Positions 8,089 through 16,869 of a stretch of 64,000 nucleotides of DNA are shown one piece after another. Numbering within the stretch: the first letter of the stretch is position 1; each line of letters starts with the position of its first letter. The position numbers were made by a program, and so were the translations under genes. The notes beneath the pieces are model-generated. The model ran no database searches. It was not told where the DNA came from and saw nothing but the letters and a program-made list of their open reading frames with translations. The stretch comes from Bradyrhizobium manausense (GTDB lineage: Bacteria; Pseudomonadota; Alphaproteobacteria; Rhizobiales; Xanthobacteraceae): positions 1 through 64,000 of the forward strand of contig NZ_JAFCLG010000019.1 in assembly GCF_018129685.1 (NCBI RefSeq). The letters are read 5' to 3'.

Positions 8089-9273
8089 CTATCGCGCCAG
8101 CCGACCCTGAAACGCCGCCAGAATGGCACCGAGCGCCAGCATCGCCGCCGAGAGGTTCAGCGCGTAGGAAAGGCTCCCCAGCGCATCGGTGATCGCGCCG
8201 ACCACGATCGGCCCGAGCGTCTGTCCGAGGCCGAACGAGATCGTCATCGCCGCGATCGCGCGCGGCCACACCTGCGGCGGATAGTTGAAGCGCACGAAGG
8301 CGGTGGTCGAGCCGACCACGGCGAAGAAGGCGACGCCGAACACCACCGCCGAAGTCGCAAGCCACGCAGTGGAATGTCCGAGCATCGGCAGGCCGGCGCC
8401 AATCGCGTTGGTGCCGAGGATGATCGTGGTGGAAAGACCGCCGCGGTCGAGCGCGAGCACGCGTCGCCAGACCCAGGGCGTCACGAATGCGCTCATGCCG
8501 ATCAGGCCCCAGAAGCCGGCCTGCGCCGCCGCACCGCCGCCGCTGTCGCGCACATAGGCGATCATGAAGGTCATGTAGGCGATGTAGCCGGCGCCGAACA
8601 GGAAGTAGGCGGCGAGGTAGATCAGCACGGGACGAACAGCGAAGGCGGCGTGGCTGCCTTCGCTGAAGCGCGCGCCGCTTTCGATCCGAACCAGAAACAG
8701 CGGCGCGGTCATCACGGCCGAGAGCAGCGTCAGCGCCCACCACACGATCCACCACGAGCCCGGTCCGAAATGCTGCAGCGTGAACGGCGCGATCAGCCCG
8801 GAGGCGAGAATGCCGATGCCGGGCCCGGCATAGAAGAGACTCAGCAGGAAATTGGCCCGCTCGGGACGCGACTGCGCGACGGTCGCGGCCAGCGCGCCGC
8901 CGGCGACGAAGCCGGCCGCGGCCCCGAGACCAAGCACGAGGCGCGCAAGGCTCAGCGCGATGAAATTCCCCGTCAGCGCGCAGGTGGCAAGCGCGGCAAG
9001 GCAGGCCAGCGTTCCGCCGCGGATCGCCGCCGACCATCCGACGCGCTGGATCAGCCGGGACGCAAACAGCGCGCCCACGAGATAGCCGACGGCGTTGATG
9101 GTGTTCATGAAACCGGCCGCCGAGTAGGACCAGCCGAGGTCCTCCCGCATGTCGGGCAGCACCAGCGCATAGGCAAAGCGGCCGATGCCGAGCCCGACCG
9201 TCGCGGCCAGCGACAGGGTCAGGATCAGCCGCGCAGGGCGCGCGTCGGGCGGGGGACGATCTGGGGCGAGCAA
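8089..9273 (-). CDS. YbfB/YjiJ-type MFS transporter
   Basis: About 394 residues with roughly twelve hydrophobic helices and the opening LSLAATVGLGIGRFAYALVLPDM, which is characteristic of the YbfB/YjiJ MFS family. I chose the TTG at 9271-9273 because GGAG lies 7 bases upstream and it gives a normal family length. A GTG at 9372 would add 33 arginine- and proline-rich residues that look non-coding. Substrate unknown; efflux of a small molecule is the usual guess. It reads away from leuB, and a repeat sits in between. Confidence 0.82.
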   Translation of the reverse strand: MLAPDRPPPDARPARLILTLSLAATVGLGIGRFAYALVLPDMREDLGWSYSAAGFMNTINAVGYLVGALFASRLIQRVGWSAAIRGGTLACLAALATCALTGNFIALSLARLVLGLGAAAGFVAGGALAATVAQSRPERANFLLSLFYAGPGIGILASGLIAPFTLQHFGPGSWWIVWWALTLLSAVMTAPLFLVRIESGARFSEGSHAAFAVRPVLIYLAAYFLFGAGYIAYMTFMIAYVRDSGGGAAAQAGFWGLIGMSAFVTPWVWRRVLALDRGGLSTTIILGTNAIGAGLPMLGHSTAWLATSAVVFGVAFFAVVGSTTAFVRFNYPPQVWPRAIAAMTISFGLGQTLGPIVVGAITDALGSLSYALNLSAAMLALGAILAAFQGRLAR

Positions 9274-9396
9274 GGGATACTCCGGCGCGCGCAGTGTGGC
9301 AGGCCCTGCCCGCCTTGCACAGCCGCAGCGCGGCAATGGTGTCTTGCCAAGCGCGCAACGCCGCTCTAGCACTCCGGCCGAAATTCACGAGATGCC

Positions 9397-9480
9397 GTCA
9401 TGCCCGGCCTTGTGCCGGGCATCCACGTTCTTCGCGCTGCAGGCAGGACGTGGATGGCCGGGTCAAGCCCGGCCATGACG
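9397..9480. repeat. Paired-palindrome repeat, CGTCATGCCC family
   Basis: Two stem-loops (CCCGGC..GCCGGG and GGCCGGG..CCCGGCC) are joined by ATCCACGT..ACGTGGAT, with the ends CGTCATG/CATGACG inverted. It ends 19 bases before the leuB start, so it probably lies in the leuB 5' leader. Confidence 0.82.
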
Positions 9481-9499
9481 AAACGGAGGAAGGACGACC

Positions 9500-10612
9500 A
9501 TGGCGACCCACAAATTGCTGCTGCTCCCCGGCGACGGTATCGGCCCCGAGGTGATGGGCGAGGTGAAGCGGCTGATTGATTGGCTCAATTCGGCCGGGAT
9601 CGCCAAATTCGAGACCGATACCGGCCTTGTCGGCGGCTCCGCCTACGACGCCCACAAGGTGTCGATCTCCGAGGGAGACATGGCCAAGGCGATGGATGCC
9701 GACGCCATCATCTTCGGCGCGGTCGGCGGTCCGAAGTGGGACGCCGTGCCTTACGAGGTGCGCCCCGAAGCCGGCCTGTTGCGCCTGCGCAAGGATCTCG
9801 CTTTGTTCGCCAATCTGCGCCCGGCCGTCTGCTATCCGGCGTTGGCGGATGCCTCGAGCCTGAAGCGCGAGGCCGTCGAAGGTCTCGACATCGTCATCGT
9901 GCGCGAGCTCACCGGCGGCGTCTATTTCGGCGAGCCCAAGACCATCACCGATCTCGGCAACGGCCAGAAGCGCGCGATCGACACCCAGGTCTACGACACC
10001 TATGAGATCGAGCGCATCGGCCGCGTCGCCTTCGAGCTTGCCCGCAAGCGCAAGAACAAGGTGACGTCGATGGAGAAGCGCAACGTCATGAAGTCGGGCG
10101 TTCTCTGGAACGAGGTCATGACTCAGGTCCACAAGCGCGAATATCCCGACGTCACGCTCGAGCATCAGCTCGCGGACTCCGGCGGCATGATGCTGGTGAA
10201 GTGGCCGAAGCAGTTCGACGTCATCGTCACGGACAATCTGTTCGGCGACATGCTCTCCGACATCGCGGCGATGCTGACCGGCTCGCTCGGCATGCTGCCC
10301 TCGGCTTCCCTCGGCGAAGTCGACGTCAAGAGCAGGAAGCGCAAGGCGCTGTACGAGCCCGTGCACGGTTCGGCGCCCGACATCGCCGGCAAGGGCCTCG
10401 CCAATCCGATCGCGATGATCTCGTCCTTTGGCATGGCGCTGCGCTATTCCTTCGACATGGGCGATCTCGCCGACAAGGTCGACGCCGCGATCGCAGCGGT
10501 GCTCGCCAGCGGTCTTCGCACCGCCGACATCAAGTCGGAAGGCACGACCGCGGCCTCGACCACGCAGATGGGCGAAGCGATTCTGAAGGAACTGCAGAAG
10601 CTGCATGCGTAA
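9500..10612 (+). CDS. leuB: 3-isopropylmalate dehydrogenase
   Basis: 370 residues, the usual length. It catalyses NAD-dependent oxidative decarboxylation of 3-isopropylmalate to 2-ketoisocaproate precursor, the third committed step of leucine synthesis, in the cytoplasm. Visible signatures: LLLPGDGIGPEVM at the start, GAVGGPKWD, the substrate-binding RLRKDL and RELTGGVYFGE, and the metal-binding DNLFGDMLSDIA followed by GSLGMLPSAS. GGAGGAAGGACGACC gives a strong ribosome-binding site. leuC and leuD, which supply its substrate, are in the same window but in separate transcription units, 8-15 kb away on the other strand. Confidence 0.97.
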   Translation: MATHKLLLLPGDGIGPEVMGEVKRLIDWLNSAGIAKFETDTGLVGGSAYDAHKVSISEGDMAKAMDADAIIFGAVGGPKWDAVPYEVRPEAGLLRLRKDLALFANLRPAVCYPALADASSLKREAVEGLDIVIVRELTGGVYFGEPKTITDLGNGQKRAIDTQVYDTYEIERIGRVAFELARKRKNKVTSMEKRNVMKSGVLWNEVMTQVHKREYPDVTLEHQLADSGGMMLVKWPKQFDVIVTDNLFGDMLSDIAAMLTGSLGMLPSASLGEVDVKSRKRKALYEPVHGSAPDIAGKGLANPIAMISSFGMALRYSFDMGDLADKVDAAIAAVLASGLRTADIKSEGTTAASTTQMGEAILKELQKLHA

Positions 10613-10624
10613 GGCGGCAGAGAA

Positions 10625-10742
10625 TCGTAGGGTGGGTTAGCCAAGCAGATGCGCAAAGCGCATCTGCTTGGCATAACCCACCTCTTCTGTCTCCGCGGAA
10701 ACCAAAGTGGTGGGTTACGCCTTCGGCTAACCCACCCTACGA
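10625..10742. repeat. TCGTAGGGTGGGTTAGCC long inverted repeat
   Basis: TCGTAGGGTGGGTTAGCC (10625-10642) pairs with GGCTAACCCACCCTACGA (10725-10742). Inside is a second palindrome, AGCAGATGCGC AAA GCGCATCTGCT. A second copy of the outer arms with a different core lies at 47013-47130. It occupies the entire leuB to acyltransferase gap. Confidence 0.88.
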
Positions 10743-10762
10743 TCTGTCATCGGATCCACCTC

Positions 10763-11401
10763 ATGGACACCTTACCCCGCCCCAAGATCGCGGAAACCTT
10801 CATCCATGAAACCGTGCGCCAGCGCGAGGCGCAGATCGGGCGGCGCTGCGAAATTCTCAGCCATAGCCGCATCGAATACGCCTCGCTCGGCGACTACTCC
10901 TATCTCGGCGAATATTGCGACGTTGCCGGTGCGGTGATCGGCAAGTTCTGCGCCATCGCCAATTCGGTGCGGATCGGCGCGCCCAATCATCCGATGGGCC
11001 GCGCGTCCCAGCATCGTTTCACCTACGTTCCCGAATATTACGAGGCGAGTGCGACCCGCGACCGCGACTTCTTCGCGCATCGCCGCGGCGATCGCGTCGT
11101 TGTCGGCAATGATGTCTGGATCGGCCATGCCGCGATCCTGCTGCCGGGCGTCACGGTCGGCGACGGCGCCGTGATCGGCGCGGGCGCGGTCGTCAGCCGC
11201 GATGTCGCGCCTTACACGATCGTCGGCGGCGTTCCCGCGCGTCCCATCCGCACGCGCTTTGATGATTCCGTGGCGGCAAGCCTGCAGCGCATCGCCTGGT
11301 GGGACTGGCCGGATGAGCTGATCTTCGAGCGCCTCGCCGATTTCCGCTCCGAGGCGATCGAGGAATTTTGCCGGCGCTATGACCCGGCGGCCAATTCGTA
11401 A
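10763..11401 (+). CDS. Hexapeptide-repeat acyltransferase (phosphonate-associated type)
   Basis: 212 residues of left-handed beta-helix repeats (IGKFCAIANSVRIG, GNDVWIGHAAILLPGVTVGDGAVIGAGAVVSRDV), with APNHPMGRASQHRFTY between the two blocks. This pattern recalls the transferase family often linked to phosphonate (phn) operons (TIGR03308-like), but no phn gene is near, so that link is family knowledge only. It is expected to acetylate an unknown small acceptor using acetyl-CoA. The ATG at 10763 follows the repeat and was chosen over upstream ATG 10649, which translates repeat sequence. Confidence 0.82.
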   Translation: MDTLPRPKIAETFIHETVRQREAQIGRRCEILSHSRIEYASLGDYSYLGEYCDVAGAVIGKFCAIANSVRIGAPNHPMGRASQHRFTYVPEYYEASATRDRDFFAHRRGDRVVVGNDVWIGHAAILLPGVTVGDGAVIGAGAVVSRDVAPYTIVGGVPARPIRTRFDDSVAASLQRIAWWDWPDELIFERLADFRSEAIEEFCRRYDPAANS

Positions 11402-11421
11402 AACGGATATCGAAAAAAACA

Positions 11422-11450
11422 AAAAGGCCGGGCGCAAAGCCCGGCCTTTT
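11422..11450. terminator. Bidirectional Rho-independent terminator
   Basis: AAAAGGCCGGGC pairs with GCCCGGCCTTTT around a short loop, with A-rich sequence before and T-rich after. It lies between the convergent acyltransferase and 11471-11857 genes and can serve both. Confidence 0.88.
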
Positions 11451-11470
11451 GATTCGGTCAGTTGGTCCGC

Positions 11471-11857
11471 TCAGTACAGCGGGAAATTCTGCGGATAGCC
11501 GCCGACATCGGCCGGGGTCGCCAGCGGCTGACGATCGATCGGGCGGTTGTTGTTCTCGCGGGCGAAGGACGGATAGCCCACGGCCGGCGGGAAGGCGTAG
11601 TCGGTGAACTTGCGGTCGCCCGGATTGACCTCGGTGCCGCCGTCGAGCCAGGAGCGCTTGCTCACGTAAATACGGGTCCGGCCCTGCTGGTAGACGGCGT
11701 TGGGTCCACCAGGGCCGTAGATCGGCCGGCCGCGATCGTCATAGCGCTGCTTGACCTTGGTGTCGGCCGAAGCCGGCGCCGCGAAGGCCATCGCAACCGC
11801 GGCGCCCGCCGCCAGCAAGATGGCCAATTTGTTCGCGGCAGAGAAATTGAAGCTCAT
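11471..11857 (-). CDS. Small exported hypothetical protein
   Basis: 128 residues. MSFNFSAANKLAILLAAGAAVAMAFAAPASA is a signal peptide cleaved around residue 31. The mature part is polar and rich in Arg, Pro and Tyr (YDDRGRPIYGPGGPNAVYQQGRTRIYVSKRSWLDGG), with a spacing typical of small rhizobial periplasmic proteins of unknown role. The start at 11857 has AAGGGGA in front of it; the in-frame ATG at 11896 lacks one. No recognised domain. Function unknown. Confidence 0.75.
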   Translation of the reverse strand: MSFNFSAANKLAILLAAGAAVAMAFAAPASADTKVKQRYDDRGRPIYGPGGPNAVYQQGRTRIYVSKRSWLDGGTEVNPGDRKFTDYAFPPAVGYPSFARENNNRPIDRQPLATPADVGGYPQNFPLY

Positions 11858-12013
11858 CACGTCCCCTTCAGGCGGCAAGCCGCCAGTCGATTTCACCCCA
11901 TACTAGCCCGGCCGGGGTGGCCACAACTAGGTCAATTCAGTCACACCGCGGCGGAATAATTGTTTCCGTCGGCAAAAGTTGCATGAATACCAGCGACTTG
12001 AGCTTGATACGCC

Positions 12014-12838
12014 TCAAAGCGCGCCGCGCAATTGCGCATTCGCCGCGCCCAGCAGCCAGTCGGCCGCGCCTTGGGAATCGCAGGAGCGGCGCTTCAGCTC
12101 GGCATGGGCGAACATCTCCGCAAGCTTCGGCTCGTTGCCCGAGGTCAGCAGCGTCAGGCGGTTGAGCGTGCAGGCGATCGCCGCGCGCCGGGCCGGCATG
12201 GTGCCGCCCTGGCAGGAGAAGCCTGAGATCTGCAGCGCCGGCTCCTCGTTGCGCTTGAGGTAGCCGAGGCAGGAGGATGCCCCCTCGGCTATGCCGGTCG
12301 GCTGAAACAGGGCGACGGGGCCGAACTTCGTGTCGATGAGGCCGGCCTGCTCGAGCGCGGTGGCCTCACCCAGGCCCATCCGGGCGGCGAGGCCTGATGT
12401 CGCCGGACGCGTGACGTCGAATTCGCCGCCTTCCCGGTAGATCTCGAGTTCGGCCACCGGTCTGTCGGCTGGCCTGCCGGCATCGCCGGCCCAGCGCATG
12501 ACGTCGCGGCGGCCGCCTCCGGAGTGTCGCAGGACGGTATAAGAGGCTGTTGTTTCTGACGAATCGAGCTTGGCGACGGCGAAGGCCGGGCGCGAGCGGG
12601 AGGCCTCGGACCACTGCGGCTTCTCCGCGGCCTCGTCGGCGCGCAGATCAGGCAGCTGGCCGAGCCCGGCAAGCGCGAGGATGGCAAACAGAGCGAGCGT
12701 CCCCACATACAGAAACAGGCGCGCCAGCGTGCCGACGACCTCGTCGGCGAAATTGGCGAGCGTTAGATGGATCTGGGTGGGGCTAACGGCCGTGCTGGCC
12801 TCGGGCGACTGCATCCACGTCCCTAAGGCATGGTCCAA
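12014..12838 (-). CDS. Membrane-anchored hypothetical protein
   Basis: Up to 274 residues; an internal ATG at 12814 (MQSPEAS) may be the true start. One hydrophobic helix (about residues 39-60, LFLYVGTLALFAILALAGLG) follows a short cytoplasmic N terminus, and the remaining 210 residues are probably periplasmic. They contain four cysteines (SSCLGY, FSCQGG, IACTLN, RSCDSQ) that could form two disulfides. I do not recognise the family, although the gene looks like a conserved Bradyrhizobiaceae protein. It is divergent from asd, 92 bases apart. Confidence 0.72.
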   Translation of the reverse strand: MDHALGTWMQSPEASTAVSPTQIHLTLANFADEVVGTLARLFLYVGTLALFAILALAGLGQLPDLRADEAAEKPQWSEASRSRPAFAVAKLDSSETTASYTVLRHSGGGRRDVMRWAGDAGRPADRPVAELEIYREGGEFDVTRPATSGLAARMGLGEATALEQAGLIDTKFGPVALFQPTGIAEGASSCLGYLKRNEEPALQISGFSCQGGTMPARRAAIACTLNRLTLLTSGNEPKLAEMFAHAELKRRSCDSQGAADWLLGAANAQLRGAL

Positions 12839-12930
12839 CGTTGTCTTGAGGGCGGTTCTCGCATAGAAGCGCTGCTCTTCCTGTTTAAGCGTCAGCTTCA
12901 GGAACGGGCTTTTTCATCGGAGAGTGAACG

Positions 12931-13965
12931 ATGGGTTACAAAGTCGCAGTCGTCGGCGCGACCGGCAATGTCGGACGGGAAATGCTCAACATTCTCGATG
13001 AGCGCAAATTCCCCGCGGACGAAGTCGTGGCCCTGGCGTCACGCCGCAGCATCGGCGTCGAGGTCTCCTATGGCGACCGCACGCTGAAGTGCAAGGCGCT
13101 CGAGCACTATGATTTCTCCGATGTCGACATCTGCCTGATGTCGGCGGGCGGCGAGGTGTCGAAGGAATGGTCGCCGAAGATCGGCGCCGCTGGCGCGGTC
13201 GTGATCGACAATTCCTCGGCCTGGCGCATGGATCCGGACGTGCCGCTGATCGTGCCTGAGGTGAACGCGGCCGCGACGGAAGGCTTCAAGAAGAAGAACA
13301 TCATCGCGAATCCGAACTGCTCCACCGCGCAGCTCGTCGTCGCGCTGAAGCCCCTGCACGACAAGGCGACCATCAAGCGCGTCGTCGTCTCGACCTATCA
13401 ATCGGTCTCGGGCGCCGGCAAGGACGGCATGGACGAATTGTTCTCGCAGACCAAGGCCGTCTACACCAACCAGGAGCTGGTCAACAAGAAGTTCCCCAAG
13501 CGCATCGCCTTCAACGTCATCCCCCACATCGACGTCTTCATGGAGGACGGCTACACCAAGGAAGAGTGGAAGATGATGGCGGAGACCAAGAAGATTCTTG
13601 ATCCCAAGATCAAGCTGTCCGCGACCTGCGTGCGCGTGCCTGTCTTCGTCGGCCACTCCGAAGCCGTCAACATCGAGTTCGAGAATCCGATCAGCGCCGA
13701 TGAAGCACGCAACATCCTGCGCACGGCGCCAGGCTGCCTCGTCATCGACAAGCATGAGCCCGGCGGCTACGCCACGCCGTATGAATCGGCCGGCGAGGAC
13801 GCGACCTATATCAGCCGCATCCGCGAGGACGCGACGGTGGAGAACGGTCTCGTGCTCTGGTGTGTGTCGGACAACCTCCGCAAGGGCGCGGCCCTCAACG
13901 CGATCCAGATCGCGGAAGTCCTGATCAACCGCAAGCTGATCAGCGCGAAGAAGAAGGCGGCGTGA
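12931..13965 (+). CDS. asd: Aspartate-semialdehyde dehydrogenase
   Basis: 344 residues. It reduces aspartyl-4-phosphate to aspartate semialdehyde with NADPH, the branch point for lysine/diaminopimelate, threonine and methionine. Signatures: VVGATGNVGREML at residues 7-19, catalytic Cys130 in NPNCSTAQ, YQSVSGAGKDGM, and the RVPVFVGHSE histidine. GGAGAGTGAACG before the ATG is the ribosome-binding site. dapF, later in diaminopimelate synthesis, is in the window at 32.8 kb. Confidence 0.97.
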   Translation: MGYKVAVVGATGNVGREMLNILDERKFPADEVVALASRRSIGVEVSYGDRTLKCKALEHYDFSDVDICLMSAGGEVSKEWSPKIGAAGAVVIDNSSAWRMDPDVPLIVPEVNAAATEGFKKKNIIANPNCSTAQLVVALKPLHDKATIKRVVVSTYQSVSGAGKDGMDELFSQTKAVYTNQELVNKKFPKRIAFNVIPHIDVFMEDGYTKEEWKMMAETKKILDPKIKLSATCVRVPVFVGHSEAVNIEFENPISADEARNILRTAPGCLVIDKHEPGGYATPYESAGEDATYISRIREDATVENGLVLWCVSDNLRKGAALNAIQIAEVLINRKLISAKKKAA

Positions 13966-13978
13966 CGAATTCTCTCCC

Positions 13979-14157
13979 GTCATCCCGGACAAGCGCGCCC
14001 CCGGCAACGCGTAGCGTTGTCCGGTAGCGCGCGCAGATCCGGGATCCATAACCACAGGAAGTGGTATGGTGCGAAGCTGGTCACTGCGGGTCTTCGCAAA
14101 ATTATTGCTGCGGCGTATGGGTCCCGGATCTGCGCTGGCGCTTGTCCGGGACGACGA
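13979..14157. repeat. Paired-palindrome dispersed repeat, CGTCATCC/CGTCGTCC family
   Basis: It begins CGTCATCCCGGACAAGCGCGC and ends GCGCTTGTCCGGGACGACG. The inner unit GATCCGGGATCCATAACCAC recurs in the 26872 copy. It fills the gap between the convergent asd and carbonic anhydrase genes. Confidence 0.82.
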
Positions 14158-14187
14158 CCTCGTTGACTTGGCAGTCTACGAAATAGC

Positions 14188-14832
14188 CTACACCACGCTA
14201 TTCGCCCTCTTGAATTCCTTGGTCGCCTTGTCGAGCAAGAACAGCGTTCCCTCGGCGACGCCGAAATAGGCGCCGTGCAATTGCATCTGGCCGCTCTCGA
14301 CGGCCTTGCGCACGAACGGGAACGTCATCAGGTTTTCCAGGCTACGGAACACCGCCGCCTTCTCGATGCGCTCGACGAATTGCGCCATGGTCTCGTGGTC
14401 GCGCTGCTCGACCACTTCGCCTGGCTTGATGAACATCTGCATCCATTTGCCGATGAAGTCGCCGGGCGTGAGCGGCTCGATCTTGTCGACGAAAGCGCGG
14501 ATGCCGCCGCATTGGGCGTGGCCGAGGATGACGATGTGCTTCACCTTCAGCACGGTCACGGCATATTCGAGCGCAGCCGAGACGCCATGCGCGTTGCCGT
14601 CGGGCTGGTACACCGGCACGAGGTTGGCGATGTTGCGGACCACGAACAATTCGCCGGGCCCGACGTCGAAGATGACCTCGGGCGAGACGCGGCTGTCGCA
14701 ACAGCCGATCACCATCACTTCCGGGAACTGCCCCTTCACTGACAGCTCGCGATAGCGATTCTGCTCGGTCGGCAGCCGCTGCGTGGCGAAGGCTTGGTAG
14801 CCTTCCAGCAAATGCGTCGGAAATGTCGTCAT
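14188..14832 (-). CDS. Beta-class carbonic anhydrase
   Basis: 214 residues. It interconverts CO2 and bicarbonate in the cytoplasm. The zinc ligands are all present: C-x-D-x-R at Cys44-Asp46-Arg48 (GCCDSRVSPE) and H-x-x-C at His105/Cys108 (HAQCGGIRAF). FVVRNIANLVP and HGVSAALEYAV are further family signatures. The length fits the plant/E. coli Can clade. It is monocistronic, divergent from the CitE-like gene, so a link to CoA-ester carbon metabolism is possible but unproven. Confidence 0.94.
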   Translation of the reverse strand: MTTFPTHLLEGYQAFATQRLPTEQNRYRELSVKGQFPEVMVIGCCDSRVSPEVIFDVGPGELFVVRNIANLVPVYQPDGNAHGVSAALEYAVTVLKVKHIVILGHAQCGGIRAFVDKIEPLTPGDFIGKWMQMFIKPGEVVEQRDHETMAQFVERIEKAAVFRSLENLMTFPFVRKAVESGQMQLHGAYFGVAEGTLFLLDKATKEFKRANSVV

Positions 14833-14944
14833 GGGCTATGCCTAATCATAGACCGCCGGGGCGAACAAGCCTTTCGAATGGGCAGGCCAGATGCTATTCG
14901 GCTTCGGTCAGCAAAGGGACGAGGAACCCGGAAGGAACGCTTGC

Positions 14945-15826
14945 ATGACCCGCCCGCGCCGCAGCCATCTGTTCATGCCCGGCTCCAATCCCCGCGCACT
15001 GGAAAAGGCGCGGAACCTGGCCGCCGACGGCCTGATCCTGGATCTCGAAGATTCCGTCGCCCCGGACGCCAAGGCCGCAGCGCGTGATGGCATCGCCGCC
15101 GCGATCGCGGCCAAGGGTTTCGGCAAGCGCGAGATCCTGATCCGGACCAACGGTCTCGACACGCAATGGTGGGCCGAAGATGCCGCGATGGCCGCCAAGG
15201 CCTCGCCCGACGGCATCCTCGTTCCAAAAGTTTCGAGCATCGAGGACCTCAAGACCATCGGCCGCGACCTTGCGGGGCTCGGCGCCGCGCCGACCGTGAA
15301 GGTCTGGGCGATGATCGAGACCGCGCGCGCGGTGCTGCATGCCGAGGAACTGGCCGAAGCCGGGCGCGATCCATCCAGCCGCCTCGCCGGCTTCGTGTTC
15401 GGCCCCAACGACATCTCGCGCGAGACGCGGATCAAGATGCTGCCCGGCCGCGCCGCGATGATCCCGATGATCACCCATTGCATCCTGGCGACGCGCGCCG
15501 CCGGCCTCGAAATCCTCGACGGCCCCTACAGCGACATCGCCAATCCCGACGGCTTCGCCACCGAATGCGCGCAGGCGCGCGACCTCGGCTTCGACGGCAA
15601 GACGCTGATCCATCCCTCGCAAATCGAGGCCTGCAACGCAATCTTCACTCCACCCGAGGAGGAAGTGGCACGCGCGCGAAAGATCATCGCGGCGTTCGAG
15701 CTGCCGGAAAACGTCTCGCGCGGCGCGATCCGCCTCGATGGTGCGATGGTGGAACGCCTGCACGCCGACATGGCCCGGCGCACGATCGCGATCGCGGATG
15801 CGATCGCGGCGGTGGGGAAGGGCTAG
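14945..15826 (+). CDS. CitE-like HpcH/HpaI aldolase family CoA-ester lyase
   Basis: 293 residues. The family cleaves or forms acyl-CoA esters such as malyl-CoA or citramalyl-CoA through a Mg-bound enolate in a TIM barrel. Visible: RRSHLFMPGSNPRALEKA at the start, DLEDSVAPDAK with metal and substrate residues, IRTNGLDTQWWAEDA, WAMIETARAV with the metal-binding Glu, and GKTLIHPSQIEACN near the end. The ATG at 14945 fits the family N terminus; the earlier in-frame ATG at 14891 does not. The exact substrate is unresolved. The enzyme could feed acetyl- or propionyl-CoA and glyoxylate metabolism. Confidence 0.88.
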   Translation: MTRPRRSHLFMPGSNPRALEKARNLAADGLILDLEDSVAPDAKAAARDGIAAAIAAKGFGKREILIRTNGLDTQWWAEDAAMAAKASPDGILVPKVSSIEDLKTIGRDLAGLGAAPTVKVWAMIETARAVLHAEELAEAGRDPSSRLAGFVFGPNDISRETRIKMLPGRAAMIPMITHCILATRAAGLEILDGPYSDIANPDGFATECAQARDLGFDGKTLIHPSQIEACNAIFTPPEEEVARARKIIAAFELPENVSRGAIRLDGAMVERLHADMARRTIAIADAIAAVGKG

Positions 15827-15897
15827 AGGTTGTAGTCGGGCGCCTGCCGGGCAGGGCGAAGGCTGGATGTTCGGCGGGATGCTGCTGCCGCGTGCGC

Positions 15898-16869
15898 TTA
15901 TCGCCTGCGTCGCGCATTCTTCAGGGTCTCGGAAGGCAACTCGCCGATTTCCCGACGATATTCGGATGCGAATCGCCCGAGATTGTGAAAGCCGCATTTG
16001 AACGCAACAGCAAGGACGGTTGTCTGCTCGTCAGGCCGTCGCAACAGCTCGGCTGCGCGACGAACCCGGACGCGCCGTGCGAACTGGCCTGGCGATCCCC
16101 GTCCGGATTCCGAGAATTCGCGGAAAACGGTTCGCACGCTCACCTTGGCGACCTCGGCGATCCGCTCCAGATCGAGTGGCTGGTCCCAATACGTCTCAAT
16201 GTAGGACTCCACGAGGCTGACCACGGATCGGCTGGCTCTCGGTGCTGCGCGCTGGAGCCGGTCGGAGAAATTGTGTCGGTGCGCTAGAAGCACTCTGACC
16301 ATCATGGCGCGTTCGAGTTCGGCGAGGGCGATGGGCGAATAATCCTGTCCGAATCTTTCCAGTTCCTCGGCCAGTCTGAAAACGTCCTGGCGCATATGGG
16401 TCATCATCACTGGGTCCGCTTCGCCCGAGTCGAAACGCAGGGTTGCGTCGCTGGCGTCGCCGAGCAGGCTTCCCAACAGGCGGGTGATCGCCGAGGCGTC
16501 TATTCTCAGGACCAGCTGGCGGTAAGCGGGGGCGAAATCCAGGTCCAGCCTGGCGTCGCCGGAGATGATCGGACTCCAGGTCTCGATAGGTCCACTCTTC
16601 CCACCAGTCTTGAAAGCGGCAGCTCCCTGGACGGAGAAGAACTGGCGGAACATTTGCGATTCGGGAAATGACAGTGATGCTGCCCCTTCATAGGCACAGA
16701 ACGCCAGCCCGACGGACTGCAGGCGAATGAAATTGGCATGTATGCCAAATTCACGACCGCGCTTGTCGAATCGAACCGCGCCGTACTCCGTGAAAAGCCG
16801 TTCGCGCGCGACTTCGCTGTCGCGCGACTGAATCAACGGATAGCGGTCAAGATATGAAACGGCGCCCAC
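15898..16869 (-). CDS. AraC-family transcriptional regulator
   Basis: 323 residues starting from GTG, with GGGGAA 7 bases upstream. The first 200 residues resemble the AraC_binding_2 type ligand domain. The C-terminal 110 residues carry two helix-turn-helix motifs (PLDLERIAEVAKVSVRTVFR, and TTVLAVAFKCGFHNLGRFAS), ending in the YRREIGELPSE signature. Such regulators often control aromatic or xenobiotic catabolism genes, but none is adjacent. Its 500-base upstream region is empty of genes, and the target is unknown. Confidence 0.88.
   Translation of the reverse strand: MGAVSYLDRYPLIQSRDSEVARERLFTEYGAVRFDKRGREFGIHANFIRLQSVGLAFCAYEGAASLSFPESQMFRQFFSVQGAAAFKTGGKSGPIETWSPIISGDARLDLDFAPAYRQLVLRIDASAITRLLGSLLGDASDATLRFDSGEADPVMMTHMRQDVFRLAEELERFGQDYSPIALAELERAMMVRVLLAHRHNFSDRLQRAAPRASRSVVSLVESYIETYWDQPLDLERIAEVAKVSVRTVFREFSESGRGSPGQFARRVRVRRAAELLRRPDEQTTVLAVAFKCGFHNLGRFASEYRREIGELPSETLKNARRRR

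Noticed and set aside
9274..9372. N-terminal extension of the MFS transporter from GTG 9372
   Set aside because: 33 residues of Arg/Pro-rich sequence with no match to the family start; the TTG at 9273 has a better ribosome-binding site.
13039..14055. A 338-codon minus-strand frame opposite asd
   Set aside because: Same artefact as opposite sucA; the plus-strand asd is unambiguous.
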